Below, in pieces: positions 17,625 to 26,926 of a DNA stretch of 64,000 nucleotides (its first letter is position 1; each line of letters starts with the position of its first letter). Both the position numbers and the translations under genes were made by a program. The stretch is from the NCBI GenBank assembly GCA_947500385.1, contig CANMSA010000011.1, positions 62,001 through 126,000 on the forward strand, read 5' to 3'. The notes beneath the pieces were generated by a model. The model searched no databases, was not told where the DNA came from, and saw only the letters and a list, made by a program, of their open reading frames with translations. This DNA is from an uncultured Flavobacteriaceae bacterium. Its GTDB lineage: Bacteria; Bacteroidota; Bacteroidia; Flavobacteriales; Flavobacteriaceae.

Positions 17625-19109
17625 ATGGGACTAACTATCGCTTACATCATTATCGTCATCTATAGTATTGCGTTGCTTTTGATCTTCTTCTATAGTTTGG
17701 CCCAGCTGAATCTGTTGATCAACTATCTGGGATACAAAAAACAAAATCAGAATGCTCCTAAGTTCAATCTATTAGATGCCAAGGAGATTCCCATGGTCAC
17801 CATTCAATTGCCCGTTTATAATGAAGAGTATGTGATGGAGCGATTGCTCGAGAACATTGCTAAAATAGAATATCCCAAGAGCAAGTTAGAAATTCAGGTG
17901 TTGGACGATTCCACCGATGATTCGGTCGTGGATACCGCCAAATGGGTAAAAGAACTGCAAGCCACGGGCTTGGACATTCAGCACATACGCCGTGAAAACC
18001 GACAAGGATTTAAGGCCGGGGCGCTCAAGGAAGGCTTGGAAATCGCCAAAGGAGAATTTGTCGCCATTTTCGATGCCGACTTCTTACCCGACAGTGATTG
18101 GTTAAAGAAAACCGTTATCTATTTTAAAGATCCCGAAATAGGGGTGGTACAAACCCGATGGGGGCATATTAACCGTGATTACTCCGTATTGACCCGCATT
18201 CAGGCTTTTGCCCTGGATGCCCATTTTACTTTGGAACAAGTAGGAAGGAATGCCAAAGGGCATTTTATCAACTTTAATGGAACGGCAGGTATCTGGCGAA
18301 AACAATGTATTCTCGATGCCGGCAACTGGGAGGGCGATACCTTGACCGAGGATTTGGATCTAAGCTACCGTGCCCAATTAAAAAATTGGAAATTCAAATA
18401 CTTGGAAGATGTGGAGACCCCCGCAGAACTCCCTGTAGTGATCAGTGCGGCCCGTTCACAACAATTTCGTTGGAACAAAGGTGGTGCCGAGAATTTTAGA
18501 AAAACGGTTTGGAGCGTGATCAGTGCTAAGAACATTCCGTTTAAGACGAAATTTCATGGGGTCATGCACCTTTTGAACAGTAGTATGTTCCTATGCGTAT
18601 TCGTGGTGGCTCTATTGAGCATTCCTACCATGTACATCAAGAACGTTTTTCCGCAGTTCGATTTGGTCTTCGATGCATTGAGCTTCTTTATTCTAAGTAC
18701 GGTCATTCTGTTTGTATGTTATTGGTTTACGTATAAGAGTATTCAAGGCAGTAGCTTTGATAATTTTGTAGACTATATTAAATTGTTCTTTACCTTTTTC
18801 TCCGTAGCGCTCGGCTTTTCCCTTCATAATTCCATTGCTGTGCTGGAAGGCCATATGGGCAAACGAAGCGAATTTGTGCGTACACCCAAATTTAATATCA
18901 ATAACCTCACCGAGAGCTGGAAAGGCAATAAGTATCTTGCAAAAAAACTGTCGCCCAACATGTTCTTGGAGTTCGCCTTGATGTTGTATTTTCTTTATGG
19001 CATGTACTTGGCAATTCCCTTGAACGATTTTGGATTGTTCCCATTCCATTTTATGCTGTTCTTGGGCTTTGGGTTTGTCTTCTTTAAATCGTTGACCGCA
19101 CGGGCTTAA
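17625..19109 (+). CDS. Membrane GT2 glycosyltransferase of the cellulose synthase/ceramide glucosyltransferase type
   Basis: 494 residues. There is an N-terminal membrane helix (5-28), a cytosolic GT2 domain with VYNEE (64-68), LDDSTDD (93-99), FDADF (149-153), TEDLDLSYR (241-249) and the processive-type QQFRW (279-283), then four or five C-terminal helices (about 310-490). The D,D,D,QxxRW set is complete, so it should be active. Flavobacterial homologues are often annotated as cellulose synthase-like or ceramide glucosyltransferase-like; no BcsB/BcsC genes are near, so bacterial cellulose is unlikely. A glycolipid or polysaccharide product is more probable. A terminator-like hairpin follows at 19161-19196. 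Confidence 0.87.
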   Translation: MGLTIAYIIIVIYSIALLLIFFYSLAQLNLLINYLGYKKQNQNAPKFNLLDAKEIPMVTIQLPVYNEEYVMERLLENIAKIEYPKSKLEIQVLDDSTDDSVVDTAKWVKELQATGLDIQHIRRENRQGFKAGALKEGLEIAKGEFVAIFDADFLPDSDWLKKTVIYFKDPEIGVVQTRWGHINRDYSVLTRIQAFALDAHFTLEQVGRNAKGHFINFNGTAGIWRKQCILDAGNWEGDTLTEDLDLSYRAQLKNWKFKYLEDVETPAELPVVISAARSQQFRWNKGGAENFRKTVWSVISAKNIPFKTKFHGVMHLLNSSMFLCVFVVALLSIPTMYIKNVFPQFDLVFDALSFFILSTVILFVCYWFTYKSIQGSSFDNFVDYIKLFFTFFSVALGFSLHNSIAVLEGHMGKRSEFVRTPKFNINNLTESWKGNKYLAKKLSPNMFLEFALMLYFLYGMYLAIPLNDFGLFPFHFMLFLGFGFVFFKSLTARA

Positions 19110-19160
19110 AAGCACTCTTTTCTGCCCCATGTTGGCAACCGTAGTATCGGCTTAATCACC

Positions 19161-19196
19161 TCCTTTCATTCCTTGGGAATTTAGGAAGGATTTTTT
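19161..19196 (+). terminator. Probable rho-independent terminator after the GT2 genes
   Basis: TCC and TTCCT (19161-19163, 19169-19173) pair with AGGAAGGA (19183-19190) across a 9-base loop, with a bulge on the 5' side. Six Ts follow directly (19191-19196). The stem is imperfect, but the adjacent U-tract and the position after the GT2 stop support a terminator. It would separate the GT2 pair from the mannosyltransferase-like gene 10 kb downstream. Confidence 0.45.
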
Positions 19197-19352
19197 GCTA
19201 GATTTCCCCAACCCTTTTGGTTTTCAATTGTTTCGTCGCGATACGCGCATCCTATGGAAAGTTTGCATAATCATTGCAACCTAAGGATTCGTACCTTGTT
19301 GGATATAAATAGGATTGCGTTGTTGATGCTATCCTATTGTGGACATTTATTT

Positions 19353-19892
19353 ATGAAGAAACTAACCTTAATTTTTGTATCCGGAATTTTAATAGGGTGT
19401 GTTGGTTGTGCCACAAGAAACTTTATCCATTGTGCATTTGCCAATTTGGATTCAAGCATAAAAGGCAATGACCTTATCGTATTGGATTCACATAGTTTTG
19501 AGGTTGTGAATATTGAAAGTGAATTACTCGAATTTAAAAGAATTAGAATTGATGATACCCTACATGCAAACATTACCGGAAAAATTTATGAGAAGACAAC
19601 TTATGTAAACGACACTTTAATTTTACCCTTCGCAAATATTTGGGCTAAAGACACCAAAACTGATTGCATAATTGAAACTACTTCAAATATAAATGGTGAA
19701 TACAATGTAAAATTATCAAAGTCTCAATATGACTTGGAAATTCAATTTGTTGGATTTAATAGTTTGAGAATTAAAAATTTAAAAATTGGAAGTGGTGAAA
19801 CATTGAAACTTTCCGCAATTCTGGGCGAAGGAAACGGGAAAACTGAATATAAACAAAACGCTGCTAATTCATTAATAGAACTTATTGAATAA
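19353..19892 (+). CDS. Small secreted lipoprotein with carboxypeptidase-regulatory-like domain
   Basis: 179 residues from the ATG at 19353, chosen over an in-frame ATG at 19254 because it starts MKKLTLIFVSGILIGC, a lipoprotein signal with lipobox cysteines at C16 or C19. The mature part has ANITGKIYEK, an INGEYNVKLS segment and IQFVGFNSLRIKNLKI, the pattern of the CarboxypepD_reg beta-sandwich common in Bacteroidota surface proteins. The gene is clearly more AT-rich than its left neighbours. Function is unknown. Confidence 0.7.
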   Translation: MKKLTLIFVSGILIGCVGCATRNFIHCAFANLDSSIKGNDLIVLDSHSFEVVNIESELLEFKRIRIDDTLHANITGKIYEKTTYVNDTLILPFANIWAKDTKTDCIIETTSNINGEYNVKLSKSQYDLEIQFVGFNSLRIKNLKIGSGETLKLSAILGEGNGKTEYKQNAANSLIELIE

Positions 19893-19978
19893 CAACGAAA
19901 TGTCAATAAAGGGTAAAATTCATCATTTGCGGTTTTTTTAAACGAAAATCACGAGTAAAAAGCTAACTTTAGGTATAG

Positions 19979-20046
19979 CTACCCCAAAGCGGCGGGGCTT
20001 CGGGCGAATCGCAGCAACGATCCTTAGCCAATCCGTTCGCTGTAAC
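19979..20046. other. GC-rich non-coding block in an AT-rich intergenic region
   Basis: The 178-base gap between two AT-rich genes holds a sharply GC-rich block of about 68 bases with several short internal complementary runs (CCCC/GGGG near 19982-19997; AGCG near 19988 and CGCT near 20038). It has no ORF. It resembles the non-coding boundaries found between mobile gene cassettes, but I could not fit the attC core consensus. Its nature is unresolved. Confidence 0.3.
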
Positions 20047-20070
20047 CAAAAAGGGACAAACAAGGCTGAA

Positions 20071-20874
20071 ATGATAAATAAGCTAAATGAATCGGAAATA
20101 AATGGATTAAACAAACTACCACCCTTAGAATGGGACCATGACTATCAGGTTTTTTTAAGAGATTTTATAAATGAAGATTACTTCTTTGCCTTTATTCAAA
20201 TTCAAAATAATAATATTGTTGGAACCGGAAATGTTTTTGTGAAAGGAAAAATTGGTTGGCTCGCTAATATTATAGTTCATGAAAACCATAGGGGTAAAGG
20301 ACTAGGTCATCAGATGACAAAATATCTGGTCAACTTTTTAAAAGGCAAAGGGTGCGAAACACAACTATTAGTCGCTACTGAACTCGGAGAAACTATTTAT
20401 AAAAAAATTGGTTTCAGGAAACTAACTGAATATCAATGTTTTGAATCAGTTAAAGACAATAATATGAATACCACAAATTGTATCCAAAAGTTAAAAGCTT
20501 CAGATTTAGAAAGTATTTACAAATTAGACCAAGAAACAAATGGAGAGAACAGAATTCATTTACTTGATAAATTTTGCAATAACGGATTAGGGTATTTCAA
20601 CAAAAAAAGGGAATTACTCGGATTTTATCTTCCTGAATTTGGCAAAGGGTTAGTACTTTCACGCGATGAACAAGCCGGCATGGAACTTCTAGAATTAAAA
20701 CATTCGAAAAAAGGAAAAAGAACATTAATACCGATTGAGAACCAAACTGGAATAAGGTTATTAGAAAAGATGAAATTAAAGAAAGGAGCCAATTGTTCGA
20801 GAATGATTTTGGGTAAAGAAAATAATTGGAAACCAAATTTCATTTATTCCTACGGAAGTGGATATTGCGGATAA
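20071..20874 (+). CDS. Tandem GNAT-type N-acetyltransferase
   Basis: 267 residues. The N-terminal GNAT domain is complete: a central LANIIVHENHRGKGLGHQM with the acetyl-CoA pyrophosphate-binding RGKGLG (about residues 75-80) and ETIYKKIGFRK. The C-terminal half (about 140-267) looks like the second, degenerate GNAT-like domain of YitH-type proteins, ending IYSYGSGYCG. Substrate is unknown. The gene is AT-rich and sits in the accessory region. The next small gene starts 91 bases further on when its own signal peptide is used. Confidence 0.82.
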   Translation: MINKLNESEINGLNKLPPLEWDHDYQVFLRDFINEDYFFAFIQIQNNNIVGTGNVFVKGKIGWLANIIVHENHRGKGLGHQMTKYLVNFLKGKGCETQLLVATELGETIYKKIGFRKLTEYQCFESVKDNNMNTTNCIQKLKASDLESIYKLDQETNGENRIHLLDKFCNNGLGYFNKKRELLGFYLPEFGKGLVLSRDEQAGMELLELKHSKKGKRTLIPIENQTGIRLLEKMKLKKGANCSRMILGKENNWKPNFIYSYGSGYCG

Positions 20875-20965
20875 CATGCAAATACTGCAACCTACGATAC
20901 ATAAAATATTTATTTCCATCAAAAACCGACCACGCCTTTTACCCAGGACCTTTGCCCGCAATTGG

Positions 20966-21643
20966 ATGAAACAATTCACCTTAATTTTGCTCTTAAATTT
21001 ATCTACTTTTTCCTATTCCCAAGTAGAACTCAAATTATATGCCCTAAACGAATGTGATGGAGAGGTTAAAAATCTAACCTTCGAATTGGCTGATGAAAGC
21101 TTTCATTTAAATCCTGACTTAGACCTTGAAGAAAAATATTCCAAGTTCTTCTCAAAACCCATTTCACTTCCAAGGGGAAGGTATTTTGTTCTTTACAATT
21201 ACGAAATAAAAAACACAGACCATTTTAGTATCAAAAATGGATTTAAAATAGACCTTTCGGAGCTAACCACCTATAGTGATACCATCGTAATGCCCAAGAT
21301 CAGATTAGGCTGGACAACGGGTTTGCACTCCAATACCCGTTATTATTTCAATTGTGATAAAAAATGCCATGGGACAGAAATCGACTACTTCAAGAATGGG
21401 AACAAAAGATTGAAAGGAATATTTAGGCACGGTATACCAATGGAAATAGCCCATTATGATACCGACGGAAATTTAAAAACTATTGAATTATTTAGAAACG
21501 ACCGCTTTGAACCATATAAGATCATGAGATATGACTCCAATATTCTCATGGAATACGAAACAAGAATATTTAGACGAAAAAAAATGATTGTTAGAACTTA
21601 TGACAAGGACCATACTTTAATCAAGAAAAACAAGCTCCGTTAA
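20966..21643 (+). CDS. Secreted protein with a MORN-like C-terminal half
   Basis: 225 residues from the ATG at 20966. That start gives a signal peptide (MKQFTLILLLNLSTFSYSQ); a longer frame from 20858 would overlap the GNAT gene. The N-terminal half (about 20-130) is strand-rich with no recognised family. The C-terminal half carries GTEIDYFKNGNKRLKGIFRHG and HYDTDGNLKTIELF, which resemble YwqK/MORN-type repeats. Function unknown. AT-rich like its neighbours. Confidence 0.65.
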   Translation: MKQFTLILLLNLSTFSYSQVELKLYALNECDGEVKNLTFELADESFHLNPDLDLEEKYSKFFSKPISLPRGRYFVLYNYEIKNTDHFSIKNGFKIDLSELTTYSDTIVMPKIRLGWTTGLHSNTRYYFNCDKKCHGTEIDYFKNGNKRLKGIFRHGIPMEIAHYDTDGNLKTIELFRNDRFEPYKIMRYDSNILMEYETRIFRRKKMIVRTYDKDHTLIKKNKLR

Positions 21644-21771
21644 ATGATAAACTATGCACATTACCAAAAACAGACAACAAGTTTTTCCGACAGGTTTGCG
21701 TATTTTTATAATACCTGAAATTCCGTTTGTCATCGAGATAGTATTTTCCCATAGGTAAAAAATCAAATCGC

Positions 21772-23811
21772 ATGAAAAGAATCTTTCTCCTCGTCTTGCT
21801 CGTCTTCGCGCTACAAAGTACTACCGCACAAACTTCGGAAAACCCTTCCTTTGAAGATGTTATCTCGTTAAAATCGGTTTCTAATGCGGTCATTTCGCCA
21901 GATGGGCGGCATGTTGTCTTTACAAAACAATCCGTAGACTGGAACGAAAACAAATATGATAGGGAATTGTGGGTCTCAAAAAACAGAGGAAAGCCGTTTC
22001 AACTAACCAACAATCTTAAAAGTACTAGCGGCAGCGCGAAATGGTCCCCCGATAGTAAGTGGATCGCTTTTTTATCAAAGCGAGGAGAGAAAACCCAAAT
22101 ACATGCGCTTCGCATAGCGGGCGGGGAATCTTTTCAAGTAACAAAAACCAAAAACGACATATCTGGTTTTGAATGGTCTCCCGATGGTCAAAAAATTTCT
22201 TTTCTTCAATCTGAAGACAAATCCGAGGAAGAAAAAGAACGGAAAGAAACCTATGGTGGGTTTGCCGTGGAAGATGCCGAATTCAACCTAAATCAACTCT
22301 GGGTTACTGATTTTAGCCCGGCACGTCTAACTGAAAGCCTTTTGCCTGATGAGCTGAAAGATACCATTTATACCCAAAAACGAGCCGCTAGATTGCTCAT
22401 AGATAGTGTGGCATTTTCAATCAATAGTTTCAAGTGGTCCCCAAATGGAAAGCAAATAGCTTTTGAGCATCAACCAGATCCATTGCGAAATACTTTTTTT
22501 AAAGCCGATATTTCTATTTATGACATTCCATCAAATACGCATAAAGTTTTGGTGCATAATCCTAGTTATGATGGTTTAATAAATTGGTCTCCCGATGGGA
22601 AATCGATCTTATATCGAACCAGTCTTAATGACAGCACATCTAATTACTATTCAAACGGAAAATTATTTAGAATAGACCTGGATGGCTCAGGAGAGAAGCA
22701 ATTGGCACAGGACTTCGACGAGAATCTATCCGGGGTACAATGGACTCCGAACGGCATTTTTGCCATAGCCTGGCAAAAGACCAAAAGACCATTGATAAAA
22801 ATAAATCCCAAAAATGGAAATTATACGGTACTCCCCATAAATTTGGAAAGAATTTGGAGTTACTCCTTCTCGAAAGACGGCAAACAGTTGGCATATACCG
22901 GCGTTAACGATACAAATTTAAGCGAGGTATATCATTCCGACACCAAGCTAAGCAAGCCGACCGTATTAACCGCCTCCTCTAAACAAATTAAAAATTGGTC
23001 CGTTGCGCAAAGTGAGGTGATTTCTTGGAAAAGCCAAGACGGACAAGTAATTGAAGGGGTACTACATAAACCAATGAACTACGACCCTAATAAAAAATAT
23101 CCGTTATTGGTCGTTATACATGGTGGCCCTACCGGTATTTCCACACCCAGCCCCACTCCCGCGTATGTTTACCCCATGATTCAATGGCTAAACAAAGGCG
23201 CTTTGATTTTAAGGCCTAACTATAGAGGGTCCGCTGGATATGGAGAAAAATTTAGATCGCTGAACGTTCAGAATTTAGGTGTGGGAGACGCTTGGGATGT
23301 GCTATCGGGCGTTGCCTATTTAGAAGAACAGGGCATAATCGATTCGAATAAAATGGGCGCCATGGGATGGAGCCAGGGAGGGTATATATCGGCGTTTCTG
23401 ACTACGAATACCGATACCTTTAAAGCAATTTCAGTAGGTGCTGGAATTTCGAATTGGATGACCTATTATGTAAATACCGACATACATCCTTTCACAAGAC
23501 AGTATCTAAAAGCAACGCCCTGGTCCGATAAGGAAATATATGAAAAGACCTCTCCTATGACGAATATCAACAAGGCTGGGACACCAACCTTGATCCAACA
23601 CGGTGAATTTGACAAAAGGGTCCCTATAGCCAATGCATATGAGTTATTTCAAGGGCTTCAAGACAATGACGTAGCGACGAAACTAATTGTGTACAAAGGT
23701 TTTGGTCATGGCATTACCAAACCAAAGGAACAATTGGCGGCTACCTGGCATAATTGGCAGTGGTTTGCCAAGTATATTTGGGGAGAAATCATCGAGCTAC
23801 CCAAAGAATGA
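21772..23811 (+). CDS. S9 family prolyl oligopeptidase-type serine peptidase, secreted
   Basis: 679 residues. Signal peptide at 1-20 (LVLLVFALQSTTAQ). Residues about 30-400 form a beta-propeller with repeated SPDG blades (ISPDGRHVVF, WSPDSKWIAF, WSPDGKSILY). The alpha/beta-hydrolase domain has HGGP (about 449), GWSQGGY with Ser534, Asp614 in GEFDKRVP and His646 in GFGHG, a complete catalytic triad. This is the S9C/acylaminoacyl-peptidase-like architecture. It should cleave short peptides in the periplasm. The PhzF-like gene follows closely (13 bases) on the same strand. Confidence 0.9.
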   Translation: MKRIFLLVLLVFALQSTTAQTSENPSFEDVISLKSVSNAVISPDGRHVVFTKQSVDWNENKYDRELWVSKNRGKPFQLTNNLKSTSGSAKWSPDSKWIAFLSKRGEKTQIHALRIAGGESFQVTKTKNDISGFEWSPDGQKISFLQSEDKSEEEKERKETYGGFAVEDAEFNLNQLWVTDFSPARLTESLLPDELKDTIYTQKRAARLLIDSVAFSINSFKWSPNGKQIAFEHQPDPLRNTFFKADISIYDIPSNTHKVLVHNPSYDGLINWSPDGKSILYRTSLNDSTSNYYSNGKLFRIDLDGSGEKQLAQDFDENLSGVQWTPNGIFAIAWQKTKRPLIKINPKNGNYTVLPINLERIWSYSFSKDGKQLAYTGVNDTNLSEVYHSDTKLSKPTVLTASSKQIKNWSVAQSEVISWKSQDGQVIEGVLHKPMNYDPNKKYPLLVVIHGGPTGISTPSPTPAYVYPMIQWLNKGALILRPNYRGSAGYGEKFRSLNVQNLGVGDAWDVLSGVAYLEEQGIIDSNKMGAMGWSQGGYISAFLTTNTDTFKAISVGAGISNWMTYYVNTDIHPFTRQYLKATPWSDKEIYEKTSPMTNINKAGTPTLIQHGEFDKRVPIANAYELFQGLQDNDVATKLIVYKGFGHGITKPKEQLAATWHNWQWFAKYIWGEIIELPKE

Positions 23812-23824
23812 AAAACACGATGCA

Positions 23825-24619
23825 ATGAAACTGAAAATGTTTCAAATAGACGCCTTTACCGATACCCTTTTTAGAGGAAACCCTGCAGCGGTATGCCCTT
23901 TGGAGCAATGGCTTAACGACGAAACGCTTCAAAACATTGCCATCGAAAACAACTTGGCAGAGACGGCATTTTTTGTACAAACAGCAGCGAATCGTTTTCA
24001 TTTAAGATGGTTTACCCCTGAAATCGAAATGGACCTATGCGGGCACGCGACCCTCGCATCCGCATTTGTAATTACAAATGAACAAGGGAACAACAGCACT
24101 GAAATTTTGTTTGATACACTGAGTGGGCTTTTAAAGGTAAGGCAGGTGGGCGATTATTTGGAACTCGACTTTCCATCAAGACCGCCCCAAAAAGCGAAGC
24201 TGCCACGAACCATAATTGATGGTTTAAATATACAACCAACGGAAATATGGAAAGCACGCGACTTTCTGTTGGTATATGATTCGGAAGAGGATATTGTAAA
24301 CATACAACCCAATATAGCCCTCCTAAATCAACTAAATATAGATCCGGGAGGAATCATCGTAACCGCAAAGGGAACGGCTAACGGGATCGATTTTGTATCC
24401 CGGTTTTTCACCCCGCAAGCCACGGTCTTTGAAGATCCGGTAACTGGTTCCGCGCATTGTACCTTAGTCCCTTTTTGGGCAAATCGACTGCAAAAAACCG
24501 AACTAAGCGCTTTGCAAATTTCCAAACGGCGAGGGGAATTGTTGTGTCGCTTAGACAAAGATCGGGTGCGAATCAAAGGAAAAGCGGTTAAATACCTAGA
24601 AGGCACCATAGCTTTATGA
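23825..24619 (+). CDS. PhzF family isomerase/epimerase
   Basis: 264 residues from the ATG at 23825. This start is just after the S9 gene stop and begins MKLKMFQIDAFTDTLFRGNP, the standard PhzF N terminus; a longer frame overlaps the S9 gene. Further family signatures are NNLAETAFF (with the catalytic Glu), LRWFTPEIEMDLCGHATLA and DPVTGSAHC in the second lobe. PhzF-fold proteins are isomerases of diaminopimelate-epimerase shape; outside phenazine clusters the substrate is usually unknown, and no phenazine genes are present here. Confidence 0.9.
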   Translation: MKLKMFQIDAFTDTLFRGNPAAVCPLEQWLNDETLQNIAIENNLAETAFFVQTAANRFHLRWFTPEIEMDLCGHATLASAFVITNEQGNNSTEILFDTLSGLLKVRQVGDYLELDFPSRPPQKAKLPRTIIDGLNIQPTEIWKARDFLLVYDSEEDIVNIQPNIALLNQLNIDPGGIIVTAKGTANGIDFVSRFFTPQATVFEDPVTGSAHCTLVPFWANRLQKTELSALQISKRRGELLCRLDKDRVRIKGKAVKYLEGTIAL

Positions 24620-24705
24620 AAAACCAGCAGGGTATTGAATTTGAAAATATACCCGTAAATTTCACCAATTGGTTAGTGGCGGATAACTAAAGGAACATTG
24701 ATTAA

Positions 24706-25317
24706 ATGAAAGAATTTTGGAACAATCGATATAAAATCAAAGATTCGGCCTATGGGTATGAACCCAATGAATTTTTTAAGGAAGAACTAACCAAACTAAA
24801 ATCCGGAAAAATACTTTTGCCGGCCGAAGGTGAGGGGCGCAATGCTATTTTTGCCGCTACACTTGGATGGGAAGTTTCGGCCTTTGATATGAGTGAGCAA
24901 GGCAAAATCAAGGCCGAAAAACTGGCAGGGCAACATGGCGTATCAATTGATTATGCCGTAGGCGAGTTTGAAGCCTGTGAATATTCAAAAGAGCACTTCG
25001 ATGCAATTGGGTTGATCTATGCGCATTTTACGGCCGAAACAAAATCAAAGTATCACAAAACCTTGGATGGATATCTACGAAAAGGAGGTATCATCATTTT
25101 TGAAGCCTTCAGTAAATCCAACTTGGCGTTGAACGCAAAAAAAACGAATTCAAACGGCCCCAAGGATATCGATGCGTTATTTTCGATGGACGAACTTAAA
25201 AACGACTTTCATAATTACGACATACTTGAACTTCAAGAGGTGGAAGTACCGTTGAACGAAGGGATATATCATAAGGGTGTAAGTGCTATTTTGCGGTTCG
25301 TTGGCAGAAAGAAATGA
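24706..25317 (+). CDS. SAM-dependent methyltransferase, class I (TehB/Methyltransf_25-like)
   Basis: 203 residues. An N-terminal WNNRYKIKDSAYGYEPNEF helix precedes a Rossmann core: GKILLPAEGEGRNAIFAA (motif I, near 35-52), VSAFDMSEQG (motif II acidic residue) and FDAIGLIYAHF (motif IV). The GEGRN form of motif I and FxxRYxxxxYxYGxxPN-like start are typical of small tellurite-resistance TehB-like and thiopurine-type methyltransferases. Tellurite resistance itself cannot be inferred without the other genes. An 86-base gap before it contains only a 24-codon ORF (24616-24690) of doubtful reality. Confidence 0.85.
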   Translation: MKEFWNNRYKIKDSAYGYEPNEFFKEELTKLKSGKILLPAEGEGRNAIFAATLGWEVSAFDMSEQGKIKAEKLAGQHGVSIDYAVGEFEACEYSKEHFDAIGLIYAHFTAETKSKYHKTLDGYLRKGGIIIFEAFSKSNLALNAKKTNSNGPKDIDALFSMDELKNDFHNYDILELQEVEVPLNEGIYHKGVSAILRFVGRKK

Positions 25318-25429
25318 GCAGTACACTATGACAGTTAAAGCGGATTTGCCCTAAACACTTGGTTCTTGATATAGTCTAGCTTCATTGATGGAAATTTGTT
25401 TTAAATCAACCATTCAAATCGTGTAACAC

Positions 25430-25906
25430 ATGAAAAAAATACTAGAAAAGCAAGTGGTGTTCAACGGTATGCTGCGCCTGTTGGCATTTTTTTCCAAAAG
25501 AAAGGTGTTTGATGCATTTACCCTATGGGCGACCAACACCTCGGCCAAACTTAATATTTTCATCAACAATCCCAAACCTACACAAGACATCGGAGAATTG
25601 GCAAAGGCATGGCAAAAAATGATGCCCAGTGATGGCCAGGCGTTTTTTAAAATTTCAGAAGTAACAACCACTACTGCTTTTACAGAAATTCATTTGGTTT
25701 GCCCTTTGAAAGGTACAGGGAATGTAGAAGCATGTTACAAACTAATGAATTACGACAGAAGTTTGATGAGAGCGGTTGGCGGCGAGTTAATTGTCTTGGA
25801 GTCGCAATCCAATTCAGGAAAAAACCATTGCCGTTTGGCCATACGAAAAAAAGGTCATGATGTAAGTGATTTAATCCCCGCGCATCAAACAAACACGCAA
25901 GAATAA
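25430..25906 (+). CDS. Conserved hypothetical protein
   Basis: 158 residues, no signal peptide, no membrane segment. Notable features are VTTTTAFTEIHLVCPLKGTGNVEACYKLMNYD and a C-terminal CRLAIRKKG. The arrangement is faintly like the helical-plus-sheet L-2-amino-thiazoline-4-carboxylate hydrolase-like group, but I am not confident of that. The protein appears intact, with an ATG start and ordinary codon use. It is flanked by a methyltransferase and an AraC regulator on the same strand. Confidence 0.6.
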   Translation: MKKILEKQVVFNGMLRLLAFFSKRKVFDAFTLWATNTSAKLNIFINNPKPTQDIGELAKAWQKMMPSDGQAFFKISEVTTTTAFTEIHLVCPLKGTGNVEACYKLMNYDRSLMRAVGGELIVLESQSNSGKNHCRLAIRKKGHDVSDLIPAHQTNTQE

Positions 25907-26041
25907 AAAGATTCCTCTCTACCTTCTATACCCAGCGAAAACCATACTTCAGTTCGGTAAAACAGATTTGCTATCTTAGCACAAACTTCAGGTGCGTACA
26001 TCCAGTACCACACCCGTTCATAAAAGAGCTTTAAAAAGTTG

Positions 26042-26857
26042 ATGCACGAAGGGAACCATAGCGTTTTTTTGAAGAAAGGGCATTATTTGGCTCCTAAGTA
26101 CCAAACGGCAAACTTTGATGATTTATTGGTCGGGGTCACAAAATACAAAAGCCCCACGGCCACGGGGGTTTGGCATTCGCATGAAAAACCAATGATCAGT
26201 TTTGTGCTTTATGGTAGCAATACCGAATATCGAAAGGGCAAGATAACAGAACGAACTGCAGGGTCGGTCAATTATTACCACGCCTATGAACAGCATAAAA
26301 ATGAGTACCGGCAATTCCCTTCAAAACACATCAGTTTAGAGCTCGATGCTGCCTTTTTAACGAAATATCACTATACCGAAGAACATATTGAATTTGCGGT
26401 CAAAAACAGTCAAGAGGCGGCTTTTACATTTCTAAAGCTCATGAACGAAGCGCTTGCAGATGATATACAATCGCCTCATTCAGTAGAAATGTTGTTCATA
26501 GACTTCATAGAAAATAGATCGATTTCACATGAAGATACGCCCCTCCCTTTATGGATGAAAACGGTACGAGACGTATTGAACGATCGATGGAACGAAACAA
26601 TTTCTTTGAATGAATTGGCACATCATGTTGCGGTTCACCCCACCACCATCTCCAAGTATTTTAGACGGTATTTTCGATGTACCCTCGGTGAATACACCCG
26701 AAAGTTGAAGGTAAAACGCTCCTTTGAAATCATGCGAAACGCGAACTATTCCCTTACTGAAACTGCCTTTATGTGCGGGTTTTCAGACCAGAGTCATTTC
26801 ACGCGAACTTTTAAAGCGATGACCGGTTGCCTTCCAAAAGACTATTTAAAATTTTAA
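26042..26857 (+). CDS. AraC family transcriptional regulator
   Basis: 271 residues from the ATG at 26042; an in-frame TTG at 26039 is also possible. The N-terminal part (about 30-110) looks like a cupin sensor domain (GVWHSHEKPMISFVLYG, RTAGSVNYYHAYEQH). The C-terminal 100 residues hold two helix-turn-helix motifs: ISLNELAHHVAVHPTTISKYF and the second with FMCGFSDQSHFTRTFKAMTG and PKDY. It is probably an activator responding to a small ligand. The target genes are not evident; the co-directional lipoprotein gene 70 bases downstream is the nearest candidate. Confidence 0.9.
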   Translation: MHEGNHSVFLKKGHYLAPKYQTANFDDLLVGVTKYKSPTATGVWHSHEKPMISFVLYGSNTEYRKGKITERTAGSVNYYHAYEQHKNEYRQFPSKHISLELDAAFLTKYHYTEEHIEFAVKNSQEAAFTFLKLMNEALADDIQSPHSVEMLFIDFIENRSISHEDTPLPLWMKTVRDVLNDRWNETISLNELAHHVAVHPTTISKYFRRYFRCTLGEYTRKLKVKRSFEIMRNANYSLTETAFMCGFSDQSHFTRTFKAMTGCLPKDYLKF

Positions 26858-26926
26858 GAGGAGGGTCCAATTTCATTCTATTTTACCAAACCGCAATTTG
26901 TTTCCTTTGGCTCAAATTCATGGAAT

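Noticed and set aside
19979-20046. attC site of an integron
   Set aside because: The RYYYAAC and GTTRRRY core pairs are not present at the expected ends, and there is no integron integrase in the window.
23825-24619. Phenazine biosynthesis
   Set aside because: Only a PhzF-fold protein is present; none of the other phenazine genes is in the window.
24616-24690. 24-codon ORF overlapping the PhzF stop (ATGA)
   Set aside because: It is short, has no recognisable pattern and could easily occur by chance; overlap with the stop is the only support.
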